Part shown: one piece after another, positions 1 to 8,937 of the stretch
Layout: every line of letters begins with the position of its first letter
Numbering within the stretch: the stretch's first letter is position 1
Assembly (NCBI GenBank): GCA_003427395.1
Contig: BFEA01000062.1
Span: 2,113,467-2,137,243 of the forward strand
DNA length: 23,777 nucleotides
Direction of reading: 5' to 3'
From: Chara braunii
Taxonomy: Eukaryota; Streptophyta; Charophyceae; Charales; Characeae
Notes under the pieces: generated by a model
The model's input: only the letters and a program-made list of their open reading frames with translations
What the model was told of the DNA's origin: nothing
The model's database searches: none
Made by a program: the position numbers and the translations under genes

Positions 1-32
1 TCANNNCNNCCNNNNANCCGNNANNCNNNCNN
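1..32. other. ambiguous bases (N-rich edge)
   Basis: About half of the first 32 positions are N, with a few more at 37, 54 and 56. This looks like the edge of an assembly gap or low-quality read end. Nothing can be read here. Confidence 0.9.
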
Positions 33-875
33 TCAGNCCTCGTACCAGAAGTCNCNAGTTCTCACGCCCCCCTTGCTAGGGTTACAAGGCAAAACAAACT
101 GCCCCAGCACCGAACTAACTGTCTTCTGACGGACAGGAAGTGTCTTCCTCCCTCGACAACTTCCTTAGCTGCCAACCCCCAACCGGGTTACAGGGTCACT
201 GCCCCAGCCTCAGCTACGTTGAAAGAGGTGGTTATGCCTTCCACCCTCGGCATAGCTTCAATGGCCTCAAGCTCCTCTCCATGGTCACAGAGCCACTGCC
301 CCAGCACCGACCACTGTCGCCCCACCCCGTCCTTCTGGTAGACTTACCACCCTGAGTCACCCTTCCCCTACTGCACGAGCCCCCCCCAAAATTACTTTCA
401 AACCTTACTTCCGATTTTCTCCCTCCATATGACAAAAATGAAAAGGAGGAAGGTCAAGAACTACAACCACTAATAATCCAACTCCTACCCTCGTCACTAA
501 TGAAAGGTACGTCGACCAGGCTTTCAGTCCTCATACCAGAAATCATTAGATCTCATACCCCCCAGCTAGGGTTACAAGGCAACACAAACTGCCCCAATAC
601 TGATCTAACTGTTTCTGATGGATAGAGAGTGCCTTCCCCCCTCGACACCTCTCTTAATTGTATAGCCCCTCCAAAAGGTTACATGGTCACTGCCCCGGCA
701 ACAACTACGTCGGGAGAGATGGTTATGCCTTCCACCCTCGGCATAACTTCAATGGCCTCAAGCCCCCCTGGTCACAGAGCAAATGCTCCAGCACCGGCCA
801 CTGTCGTCCCACCCCACCCTCCTAGTTAGACTTACCACTCTATGTCGCCTATCCTTCTACCCCCCACTTCCCACC
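33..875. repeat. two-copy tandem repeat, unit about 491 bp
   Basis: Copy 1 starts at 33 and copy 2 at 524. Matching landmarks keep a constant offset: the block beginning CTAGGGTTACAAGGC is at 76 and 566, and GTTATGCCTTCCACCCTCGG is at 231 and 722. The copies have diverged considerably and homology fades after about 350 in copy 1 and 840 in copy 2. The strand is C-rich. Short open frames in both copies are not conserved in length or sequence, so I do not call genes. The left boundary is uncertain because of the adjacent Ns, and more copies may lie upstream. Confidence 0.8.
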
Positions 876-1168
876 AACCTTTAATTCCACCCTCCCCCTT
901 TTGCTTTACCAAAACCTACGAAGATTAATTGTTTGGGAAGAAAATTATTTGAAAAGATTGCTTGAAAAATCAATCAGAATTAAACTGTAATTGAAAATAA
1001 GATCCGATAGGAATTGATTATCCAAATTGGAATGATGAAATTTGCGAAAGATCGTACGAAATTTAGGATTAGATATCCATAAAGGATTTTCGAATCAGAA
1101 TCCCAAGCCGTGGTTTGAGAAACATTAGCAAAGCTGTATGGCACAAAAAATTAAGGAAGGAAAATTGT

Positions 1169-1312
1169 AAAAACGAATCAACAATCAATAGGGAAAATTC
1201 ACTCAGACAGTAAACAGGAAATACTAAGCCGCCGACAAATCAACAGAAAGGACAGTAAATCAGAAAAACGAATCGACAATCAATTGAGAAAGGGAATCGC
1301 TCAGACAGTAAA
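1169..1312. repeat. two-copy AT-rich direct repeat, 95-bp period
   Basis: The block AAAAACGAATC...CAATCAAT...CTCAGACAGTAAA occurs at 1169-1216 and again at 1264-1312, about 95 bp apart. The wider 876-1360 stretch is A-rich, stop-rich in all frames, and holds nothing else I recognise. Confidence 0.65.
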
Positions 1313-1360
1313 AAGAAAGATGTGTAAGAATCAGAAATGAGATTTTCAACAATCAGAATT

Positions 1361-1860
1361 ACCGGCTTACACGAAATGATCCAACCATCATACCCATATG
1401 ATCAGCAAGAGGGTCTATCCAAAGAAGAGTCAAACTCACACTAAATATGCAATCAACAATACAAACAAAAATTCGACGACAGCACCCTCGCACTCCGGAT
1501 GCCCTCATGACAAAAACCCAGCTGCCGCCAATACCGCTTCGCCCTTCTTCAAAAAAATGGACTCGATGTTGCCTCCAATCCTCCTCCCACTCCACGTGAG
1601 GACGCGCTCCTCCCTGTCCGCCTGCATCAACCGACCCTCCTCCACAAAACTACGCAGGCAGAGAAGCAAAGGAAACCAATATGCCGAGAATCTCATAAAG
1701 ACTCGCCCCCATGCAAGGACAGTCTTCCCTTCATCCAGCGTGCTGGCCTGCAACATCACTAGGTAAAGCGTGAAGCCGGAGATGGCACCCCTGTGCTTTC
1801 AAAAGGCAGGCCACACCAAGTCACGCCACATCGTCTCTACCCTCCCGCTGTCAAGTCTTA
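1361..1860 (-). other. unassigned stretch with overlapping short open frames
   Basis: Open frames exist on both strands, the longest being 1398-1766 (+, 122 codons) and 1505-1759 (-, 84 codons). The minus-strand one has a mixed hydrophobic and charged composition that could be an exon. I recognise no domain and see no convincing splice pair, so I leave it unassigned. Confidence 0.3.
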
Positions 1861-1890
1861 CGCCCACTGCCCCCATCTGCCCACCGCGTC

Positions 1891-1994
1891 GCCTGATCCT
1901 CCATTAGCTCCTGCGCCGCGCTGTGTCCGCTCCGACGACCGCATCGCCTGATCCTCCATTAGCTCCTGCGGCGCGTCGTGTCCACTCTGACGGC
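1891..1994. repeat. GC-rich two-copy tandem repeat, 55-bp unit
   Basis: GCCTGATCCTCCATTAGCTC followed by CTGCGSCGCG occurs at 1891 and 1946. The two copies lie in a local GC-rich island (about 1860-2045) that contrasts with the AT-rich DNA to its left. No gene is recognised in it. Confidence 0.75.
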
Positions 1995-2077
1995 GCTCGA
2001 GCGGGGCGCAGCGCTCCCGGTCGCGCTGCGCCCTCGCGAGCTCAGCGTCTAGGTAAACCTTAATTACCCAAGTCTCA

Positions 2078-2883
2078 TTTTGGGGTGGGCATTCCACGGG
2101 ACAACTAAGGGTTGCTGCTGGGACGACGCTGGTCGGAGCTGGGGGGAGCTGGGGTGAGTTGTGTTGCCCTGTAACCCAAGAAGATGTGGGGGTGTGAGAC
2201 CTGGAAGAGCTCGGTAGGGAGTAGGGCAGTGTTGGAGTGCTTGGGAAGGGTTCGTCAGTGATTTCAAGGGTTTTTGAACATTGTAGGACCTATGAGGTCT
2301 ATCTGTATGTTTTCCGTATTGCTCAGACGTTTTCTTAAGAGACCGAGGTGAGTGGGAGAAGGAGAAGGTGGGATATTACGCGTCCTACTAGCAAGAGGGC
2401 TAGCTGGTAGGACAGGAATAGGGTACAGCAGCAGCGGACATGGTGGCTCTACTGCAGTAAGTCTTGCCGGAGTGGGGTACAGGGGATGGATTGGGGGGTC
2501 TGAGTCTTTTAGGTGAGTGGGAGAAGTAGATGGTGGGATATCAAGCATCCTACTAGTGCGAGGGCTAGCTGGTAGGATGGAAATAGGGTACAGCAGCAAC
2601 GGAGATGGTGGCTCTGTTGCAGTAAGTCTTGCCGGGGAGAGGTAAAGAGGATTGATGGGGGGCTCCTGAGTCGGTTTCTAAATCTTGTCCAATTCTGAAG
2701 TTTGTCGTATTCTCCTAAGTAGCTTCAATTTTTTCTGAGCCAAAGCTGGGTAATGGCCCCGGTATCTCAAATTTTCAAAATTCGATGTAATTTTCAATAT
2801 GGGACGCTGGGCCCGGTTCCCAGCATGTGTTGCTCCCCACTAATAGATTGGAGCATTGTTCCCAAAAAAAAATAAATAAAAAA
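2078..2883 (+). mobile_element. LINE-type (TPRT) insertion with A-rich tail and 16-bp target-site duplication
   Basis: The 16-mer AATTACCCAAGTCTCA occurs at 2062-2077 and at 2884-2899. The second copy directly follows an A-rich tail (about 2864-2883, A-runs broken by T). Upstream of the first copy the sequence is TT|AATT, close to the TT|AAAA preference of L1-type endonucleases read on this strand. A long direct target duplication plus a 3' A-rich tail is the classical signature of target-primed reverse transcription. The body (806 bp) is G-rich, includes a 165-bp tandem repeat, and shows no reverse transcriptase motif. It is therefore probably a 5'-truncated LINE 3' end, a SINE-like element, or a retroposed transcript. 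Identity is unknown; the insertion mode is well supported. Confidence 0.75.
2347..2680. repeat. two-copy tandem repeat, 165-bp unit, inside the TPRT insertion
   Basis: GGTGAGTGGGAGAAG starts at 2347 and 2512, and the blocks GGGCTAGCTGGTAGGA and GGTGGCTCTRYTGCAGTAAG follow in the same order in both copies. The minus-strand open frame at 2264-2599 simply encodes this duplication as a Pro/Ser/Thr/Leu-rich repeat. I treat that as non-coding. Confidence 0.8.
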
Positions 2884-2899
2884 AATTACCCAAGTCTCA

Positions 2900-3251
<352 letters not shown>

Positions 3252-3335
3252 CAGAGGCACGTGCACTAAAGTAAGACCGAGTGCCACAATAGCTCTCTCA
3301 AGAAGGAAATGCAAAGCCAACTTAGACTGTGGAAA

Positions 3336-3818
3336 TCACACCCCATGCCGTTTAGCAACCGGATATTCAAGCAATTCGGTGCAGAGACCATCAATAAGAA
3401 AACGCAAAAGTTCCTTTGCTTCACACGGATCAAGGCGCCCACCCTTCACGATGAGGTAGAACCTCAATCTTTCTTCATCGCTCACAGCCACTCTCCTTCC
3501 CACTACGTGCACTTCACTCCAGCTTGGACATCTTTCTCCTGTTCGGCATGAAACCCACTTCACTCCAGCTTGGACATCTCTCTCCTGGTCGGCATGAAAG
3601 GTAAAATGGCCAACGTCCGCTCCACCACAGTGAAACACACTCGCCATACGTCGACTGGAGAGCACGCATGCCTCAACTGCCCATCTCGATTCAGGGCTCC
3701 ATATCAAGGACCAGGGGTAAAGACCCTGATCAGTTTCCATATGCTGATGTGGGGCGGTGTCCAAATCCTTCCCATGCTTGTCGTATGGCAAGGAGGGACC
3801 AAAGGCAGCATGTGGCAA
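3336..3818 (-). CDS. unrecognised open frame, 160 codons (doubtful)
   Basis: An uninterrupted minus-strand frame from an ATG at 3818 to a stop at 3336. I recognise no domain. Its middle includes a 46-bp DNA tandem duplication (3510-3601), so part of the protein repeats out of register. Its C-terminal third (about residues 105-155) is rich in Glu, Leu, Arg and Val and looks the most protein-like. No splice sites, poly(A) signal or conserved neighbour support it. It could be a remnant of a coding exon or a chance frame in balanced-composition DNA. No function is proposed. Confidence 0.18.
   Translation of the reverse strand: MPHAAFGPSLPYDKHGKDLDTAPHQHMETDQGLYPWSLIWSPESRWAVEACVLSSRRMASVFHCGGADVGHFTFHADQERDVQAGVKWVSCRTGERCPSWSEVHVVGRRVAVSDEERLRFYLIVKGGRLDPCEAKELLRFLIDGLCTELLEYPVAKRHGV
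3510..3601. repeat. 46-bp tandem duplication
   Basis: CACTTCACTCCAGCTTGGAC starts at 3510 and again at 3556. Both copies continue through a TCTCCTGKTCGGCATGAAA segment with few differences, so the duplication is fairly recent. Confidence 0.85.
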
Positions 3819-3920
3819 CCATATCAGCAGGCACTGGAAGCGTTACCCTCCCGTGATGCACTCGGTGCCTTCCCTAAAAAGTTGTGAGGGCTGCATTAAC
3901 GCAGCGCTGTGCTAACGCAC

Positions 3921-3972
3921 CGACTTTTGCCTGAGGGTCATGTCAAAATTCACAATCAAATTTGAGAAGGAA
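3921..3972 (+). repeat. dispersed repeat (ACTTTTGCCTSAGGGTCA family), left copy
   Basis: ACTTTTGCCTGAGGGTCATG, then an AAATTTGAGA block followed by an A-run. The same order of blocks recurs at 14026-14080, on the other side of the LTR retrotransposon, and a partial third copy lies at 14126. It is probably an old low-complexity or transposon-derived repeat. Confidence 0.6.
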
Positions 3973-4072
3973 AAAAAAATGAGAATAATTTTTTTTGTAT
4001 TTTTTTTTAAGGCAGGGAAACTACAGGCTCCTGCAAAGTTCTACCCTAAAACTCATTGTATAAGGTCTGTAC

Positions 4073-4090
4073 GTTGTATTCGAATACAAC
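4073..4090. repeat. 18-bp perfect palindrome
   Basis: GTTGTATTCGAATACAAC is identical to its reverse complement. Its left half, TACGTTGTATTC, is repeated directly 30 bp downstream (4070-4081 and 4100-4111). It could be a chance palindrome, a protein-binding site or a transposon remnant. Confidence 0.85.
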
Positions 4091-4170
4091 ATACACCGAT
4101 ACGTTGTATTCATATACATACCTACACTTTTTTTGGGTCAAGACAATAGGAGGAGGTGCTTCAGCATTGA

Positions 4171-4334
4171 TTAAACCACCAGTACCTTTCCCAGCTTTGC
4201 CGAGATACGCCGGGCAACGTGGGGGCCAAGTGGGGGAGGGCCGCCGTCGATAAATGGAATTGGTGGCCCGTATGTCGTTTCGGCCTTCCGAAACTGCCCG
4301 CGGCCGACATATGGGAGAGGTACTAGTGGTTTAA
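4171..4334. mobile_element. MITE-like foldback element, 164 bp
   Basis: The ends 4171-4193 and 4312-4334 are 23-bp inverted repeats with two mismatches, beginning TTAAACCACCAGTACC and ending in the complementary ...GGTTTAA. The element is thus bounded by TTAA at both outer edges, as expected for insertion at a TTAA target (piggyBac-like) if the TTAAs are the target duplication. Nested inside are a second inverted pair (4268-4278 with 4305-4315, one mismatch) and a perfect 7-bp stem with a 4-base loop, GTTTCGG-CCTT-CCGAAAC. There is no coding capacity, so it would be non-autonomous. The superfamily is not established. Confidence 0.6.
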
Positions 4335-4351
4335 CCTGCCCTTTGGGCAGG
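4335..4351. repeat. perfect hairpin abutting the foldback
   Basis: CCTGCCC-TTT-GGGCAGG, a 7-bp stem with a 3-base loop, begins at the base after the foldback ends. A T-run follows 60 bp downstream. I cannot tell whether it belongs to the element or to the host flank. Confidence 0.6.
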
Positions 4352-4703
4352 GGATTGACTGTCAGCCCATTGTAGCGGTGGCATGTGGGGGAACCATGTC
4401 CTCCACTACCTTTTTTCTTTGAAGATAATGGAAAAGCAACCTAGCGCCAACCGGGATTCCGGAGCCTATTCCCAACAACTCAGCCCTCACTGCATCTGTC
4501 TACATTCATCAGATAGGTACGGCCTGACCTTCGTGGTGTAGGCTCTAAGAATCATCTTATGATAGATCTTTCCAAACACCGATTGTTAAGATTGGACGTG
4601 TAGTCTCGGTCAAGGTGTCCTATTTCCTGATCTACTATTTTCTGCCCCCATGCTACCGAGCCCATCCTCGTGCCTTGTTCGCCCACCCCCCCTGACGTAT
4701 ATT
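4352..4703. other. no gene or repeat recognised
   Basis: Unique-looking sequence between the foldback/hairpin and the 5' LTR. All frames carry stops. It ends GACGTATATT directly before the LTR. Confidence 0.5.
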
Positions 4704-5836
4704 TGCAATGGCTTGCTGATTTCTACTGTCGAGATCTGACTGCGAGTTGTATAGTCGCGTCTTAGGGTCAGATTCGTAATTTGTTTGTGTTAGGGACTAA
4801 CCGCCAGTTCAGTCCTGAGGGAAATTCGTGAGGGACATATCTGCAATTTCCAGGAAAATTGTAGGCCCGAGTTCCCCTTAGCTGTTACTGCCCTTAGCAG
4901 GCGGGGGCTACCACTAGGACAGCAGGCCCATCTGGGCCTTGGGCTGTAGAGACGATCTAGACGCCGTATAGCCGGGTAGGGCCCAGGCCGGGTAGGGCCC
5001 AGGCCGAGAAGGCCAAACTGATGCGGTACCGGTCCAGTAGGTCTAGGTCTAGAGTAGGCTAGTCTATTAATAGGACCGAGCCTGTAGTTGAGGGACTTTT
5101 GGCTTTTCATTTTCACGGCGCAGCAGGAGCCAAGGAAGTTTGGTGGAGGCGATTGTCTACAGGCGTTTCCCTGAGACCCTCGTCGTGGATGGCAGCCATA
5201 GCCAGCCAACTGGAGCTTGCCATAGCTGGGGCACCCTCTAAGCATCTACCCCTGAGGGTATCTGCGATTGGCTGGTCTATTGAGAGGCTCTTCACTGAGT
5301 GTTTGTGGGTGGACCACTGTCGCCCCTCTCTCTTTTGGGAGTTTCAGGCTTCATCAGTGGTGTGGCAGCCATAGCTGCCAGCTTCTTCATCAGAGTTGTT
5401 CAGCGGCACTAAAGACTCCATTGCAGCTCCTGTTCCTCATCTGGGCGGTTGGCGCTGGCCCCTGGGAGGCCATCTCAGTGTTGCGCTACTAACTGGGTGT
5501 AGGGTAGAGAGTGGAGTGTGGAGTTCTGACGGTGGCGAAATCCTGAAACAAACTTTGTAACTATCATTGGTTCGAGTTGGCTCATCATCAGTGTAAATCC
5601 TATTGCTATCCTCGCGGTTGTCTTCTTGTGATTGGTTGTTGGGAGTATTGTCAGAGAGTGAGAAATACTGCGTATCTCTCCCCATCTGTGCATGGTTGTC
5701 TTTCGCTGCCTATTTTGATCTGTGCGCAGTTTGGACTCTGTCTCCTCTCCCCTTCGTCTTATGCATGTATGGGCGTGTATGGGATTGTCTGTGTGTGAGT
5801 GGCGGTGAAAATCGTCAAACAACCAAGTTCATAACA
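4704..5836 (+). repeat. 5' long terminal repeat (1133 bp)
   Basis: It starts TGCAATGGCTTGCTGAT and ends TTCATAACA. It aligns end to end with 12613-13732. By hand I count about 45-50 substitutions, mostly transitions, plus six small indels, so about 4% divergence. Unlike the 3' copy it carries a 16-bp tandem duplication (GCCGGGTAGGGCCCAG at 4971-4986 and 4987-5002). A short AT box, CTATTAATAG near 5067, is the best TATA-like candidate in this GC-balanced LTR; it is CTATTTAATAG in the 3' copy. Open frames inside (such as 5099-5374) occur in both LTRs but match no known protein. Confidence 0.93.
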
Positions 5837-5838
5837 GT

Positions 5839-5854
5839 TGGTATTGTAGCGGGG
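5839..5854 (+). promoter_or_regulatory. primer-binding site (minus-strand priming)
   Basis: TGGTATTGTAGCGGGG begins two bases after the CA end of the 5' LTR, the standard place for a PBS. The leading TGG pairs with a tRNA 3' CCA. TGGTAT is how plant initiator-tRNA-Met sites begin, but the following bases differ from the usual TGGTATCAGAGC. The primer is either another tRNA or a diverged initiator, or the site has mutated. Confidence 0.65.
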
Positions 5855-6248
5855 TAGGATTAGGGGCACTGAGGGTTGAGCGCAACAGGGGCATCTTCTT
5901 CTTCTGAAGATCTTCTGAAGGGAGTTCCATGGCGGTCCATCTTCTTCAGGGTTGAAGCAGTGAAGATTGCAGGTGACGAATTCAAGTGTACAGTGTCTGG
6001 ATTGACCAAGCACACTGTCCCGGCCAGAGCGCTTGTCAGAAGTGGCGAGTACAGGGCTACTTCGTCAAAGTCAACCCTGAGTGCAGATGAGCGATTTGCC
6101 TTAGAGTGGCGAATTACCCCTGAACATTGAGGGTAACTGGGTGGCAATATCATCCCTGAGGATCGCTGAGCTAGATTGCCTGCTAGAGTCAATCTCATGC
6201 AGAGTTGACCCCATCTGGAGGTAATTATAGCATCAACGGCTAGCTGGG

Positions 6249-6291
6249 CCAGTGGCGAGATATCTTCTGTTGACTATCAGATCGCCACTGG
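6249..6291 (+). promoter_or_regulatory. stem-loop in leader RNA
   Basis: CCAGTGGCGA (6249-6258) is perfectly complementary to TCGCCACTGG (6282-6291). GATA (6259-6262) also pairs with TATC (6275-6278), leaving a 3-base bulge and a 12-base loop. This gives 14 base pairs in a 43-base hairpin, 410 bases downstream of the PBS. A packaging or dimerisation role is possible, untested. Confidence 0.6.
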
Positions 6292-6930
6292 ACTAGATTC
6301 AGTGAATATAGTAAGTGGGATTGAAGCGCCTAAGTATCCTGAGGAAGATCAACAAGTTTGAAGAGATTATGTAAGTGGAGATCAAAGGAGGACTTTCTGG
6401 AAGCAACTGGCGAGATAAGGGTTTCAGTCTGCCATAGCGAGATCTTCAGCACCTTCTGAAAACTACACTGAAATTGAGTATGTTCCACACAGATCTCTGT
6501 ATAGCGAATTATTTAGTGTCATTATAGTCAGAATTGATGACCTATCTGTCTGCCAGAGTCCAAATCCAGTTTTGTCAGACTGCATGACAGCCATAACCAT
6601 TTTCTTCCTACCTTCACTTTCTCATATCTCCCCCTCTGCTGACTCTTCCTGTCTCAAATCTGTTCTGGGACTGCATGACAGTATTGTGCTGAATCTTGTA
6701 TGCTCAGAATGCGAATTCTGTTATGGAAAAGTACTGATACTGTGGATTGTAATTTTGCGTTGAGCCTATTAATAGTTCGACCTATCTAGGGTTAGTCACA
6801 ACTACAATTCTACCCGTCAGAATTCAATTCTGTCACTCGGTAGTGAATCGCAATTTAGTTGTTGTCATCTGTTTAAAAGCGCTTGATCAGATTATCAGTA
6901 TTTGGGAAGTTACAGTGAGTATTGTAAATC

Positions 6931-6950
6931 GCCATACCCCTGGGTATGGC
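6931..6950. repeat. near-perfect 20-bp palindrome in the leader
   Basis: GCCATACCC (6931-6939) and GGGTATGGC (6942-6950) are perfect inverted repeats separated by only CT. The gap is too tight for a stable RNA hairpin without opening a pair or two, but it is well suited to a dimeric DNA-binding site or a kissing or extended RNA duplex. Confidence 0.6.
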
Positions 6951-7377
6951 TGTCAGAGTCAACAGTGACGAAATTTGAGTCTATGATAGGATGCAAGGCT
7001 ACTGACTAAATCGTTATATCTTGTTGGTCTATGATTGTCTGTACTTACCACTCTTCCTCTCTCCCACTGTATCCTCTTGTTTTCTAGTGGGCTCTGGAAT
7101 TATAGGATATCTCTGGAATCATTGGAATTGTCTGTACTAACTCCAGTTAAGGTGCAGGGTCAGTAAAAGGAAATCGTGTGACTGATTTTACTGGGTTGTC
7201 TGTCTATCTGACCGCTGACCTCCAGAGACACTGTTCCAACCCCAATCATTTGTTCCCCATTCACCCACCTACCTCTGTGAGACAGATAGCAGCAATTTCT
7301 GAGTGTCTGAAGGAAATTGGATATCGCTGCATACTCCCCTGGTTGTCTACTAACTACTGTGATTCTGAAAGTGGAAA

Positions 7378-8937
7378 ATGGTGGATCAGGGTGCTCAGCA
7401 GCAGCCACAGGGAGAAGTAGAAATGAAGACAAAAGTTCCACATACTTCTGCCTCCCCCTCTACTACACCCCTGACTGCTACTCAACAGAAGAAGGAGTTA
7501 CAGGATAGACTGCAGCAGGAGCAGGCGCTGCTAGCAAAACTTGAGAGACAGGAGGCAGCCGAGCTGGAGGCTGCAACAGATGCCTCACGCAGTGAGTATC
7601 TGTTGGAGCAGTTAACCAAGGCCATGTCAGATGAGCGTTGCACCCAGGTGACCAGGAACTTGGTGGAGTGGGCCGTTTTGGAACACAAAGCCACCAGTTC
7701 CTATTTCACCAATTGGGATGACCGCATGGGCCGTCTTGAGCGCATAGTTGATGACCTGGCGGCTCAACAGTCAAAGCTACTGGATACAATTCAGGCTCTG
7801 ACTGCTCAGCTGACAGCAGCTAAGCTGATTGTTCCTAAGTCCCCTGCACTCAAAGTAAAACCTTCTCCTTCTCCTTCCCCATCTCCCTCTGGTTCACGCC
7901 CAACGCTTGAATCTGTCCCTGCAGGTGATCAAAGGGGACCTAAGATCCCAGCCCCCAACAAGTTCAAAGGGGATGACCCGAAGGTCGATGTTGGGGACTG
8001 AGCTGCAGGTACAAAATCCTACTTGAGAGGGTTCACATATGCAAAGCAGACCAAGGTTGCAACGGTGCTGGGACTGTTGGAGGGACCCGCTCTGAAGTGG
8101 GCCACCTCAACCTCCAACAATCTGGAGGAACGTCTGGAGGACAGGGCTTTTGGGTTGGGGGTGGACAGACTTCTGCAGGCCCTAGAGGACCGCTTTGCAG
8201 ATAAGGAGCGGGCCCACAAAGCTGCTGACAGGATTGCTTGCCTGGGGCGGCAGTGCTACAGTGGGACACTGCAGTCCTTGTTTGCAGAGTTCGAGCAATT
8301 GACCTCTACCCCTGGGTTGGTCATGTCAACAGATGATCTATTGACCAACTTCTGCAGGGCCATGCCTGAGAAGTTTGCAGTTGCTTTGTACAGTGTTGGG
8401 CACAAGGATTGGAGATCCTTTGGCCGTGCAGCCCTGGACATGTAGGCAAAACTTCATGTTCAGGCCCCTTCTTCTAACAGAAGAAAAGGAGCCTTCCCTC
8501 GTGGTGGCAGAAAGGGAAAGGCTGCCTTCACTCATGTAGGATCTGGATCAGCCAGTGATTCAGACTCCCAGGTTGATGTACCATCAGCTGGGACTAAGTC
8601 AGTTGCTAATACAGATGTTGCAGCAGCCCTGACTCAGGCTGTTTTGGGAGTTCAGCAGCAACAGAAACGGTTCTCTCCCGCCACAGCCTCAGCCAGTTCG
8701 AAGGGGAAGGACAAGGGACGCCGTCCTTCTACCTCTACCCAACGCCCTAACCTGCCAAAGGACGTCTATATGCCAGCTGACCCACTCAATCCCTCAACTC
8801 TCCCCTGACATGATCTCAAGATTCAGGAAGGAGTCTGGAGAAGAAGGAAGGATCAAGGGGTCTACCTGCGGTGTGAGGGTCAGCTCTTCTTGAAAGACTG
8901 CCCTTACATGCCAGGCCCGGGTCAGTCAAAAAATTGA
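7378..8937 (+). pseudogene. gag: gag (capsid/nucleocapsid), three in-frame stops
   Basis: The start ATG at 7378 lies in a good context (AAAATGG). The first uninterrupted part has 207 codons. Residues 36-66 and about 113-150 have heptad-like Leu/Glu/Gln/Lys patterns typical of coiled coils, and a Pro/Ser-rich linker (162-174) follows. At about 192 the retrotransposon gag (capsid) domain begins with KFKGDDPKV and continues as YLRGF...LLEGPALKWAT, separated by a TGA at 7999 where this family normally has Trp (TGG). The same frame then runs through a TAG at 8443 and a TGA at 8806 to a final TGA at 8935. The Lys/Arg/Ser-rich tail ends in a degenerate zinc knuckle: the last Cys pair (CEGQLFLKDC) survives, but Tyr stands at the first Cys position and no His is present. 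The protein would coat genomic RNA in the cytoplasmic particle. Confidence 0.85.
8928..8934 (+). promoter_or_regulatory. candidate -1 ribosomal frameshift site between gag and pol
   Basis: A AAA AAT in the gag reading phase fits the X XXY YYZ slippery heptamer. The gag stop TGA (8935-8937) follows immediately, and the protease frame is exactly the -1 frame (AAA AAA TTG AAT). Known -1 sites have this layout. In a decayed element a one-base deletion in the A-run would look the same, so the call is tentative. I did not identify a downstream pseudoknot. Confidence 0.4.

Larger units (their letters stand above)
5837..7377 (+). other. long untranslated leader of the retrotransposon
   Basis: There are 1541 bp between the 5' LTR and the gag ATG, long for a Ty3/gypsy leader. 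No frame is open for any recognisable protein. The longest near the PBS (5876-6130) has no in-frame ATG. The stretch contains repeated GTGGCGA/TGGCGAGAT words (near 6040, 6108, 6251 and 6407) and two strong inverted repeats (6249-6291 and 6931-6950). These are plausible RNA packaging or dimerisation structures, but that role is inference. Confidence 0.7.

Noticed and set aside
2264-2599. Pro/Ser-rich 111-codon minus-strand protein
   Set aside because: It only reads a 165-bp DNA tandem repeat inside a retroposed insertion, antisense to that insertion.
4312-4430. Pol III small RNA gene ending at the T-run near 4410
   Set aside because: The hairpins and T-run are suggestive, but I could not match any known small RNA or find internal promoter boxes.
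5099-5374. 91-codon open frame in the 5' LTR, with a counterpart at 12995-13273 in the 3' LTR
   Set aside because: Its presence in both LTRs follows from LTR identity, not selection on a protein. The copies differ by an indel near the start and match no known family.
5560-5590. B-box-like GGTTCGAGTT suggesting a tRNA
   Set aside because: No A-box at proper spacing and no cloverleaf; the conserved CC of the B-box is missing and the sequence is inside an LTR.
5876-6130. Open frame near the start of the leader (84 codons)
   Set aside because: No in-frame ATG, no recognisable domain, and it lies in a leader expected to be untranslated.
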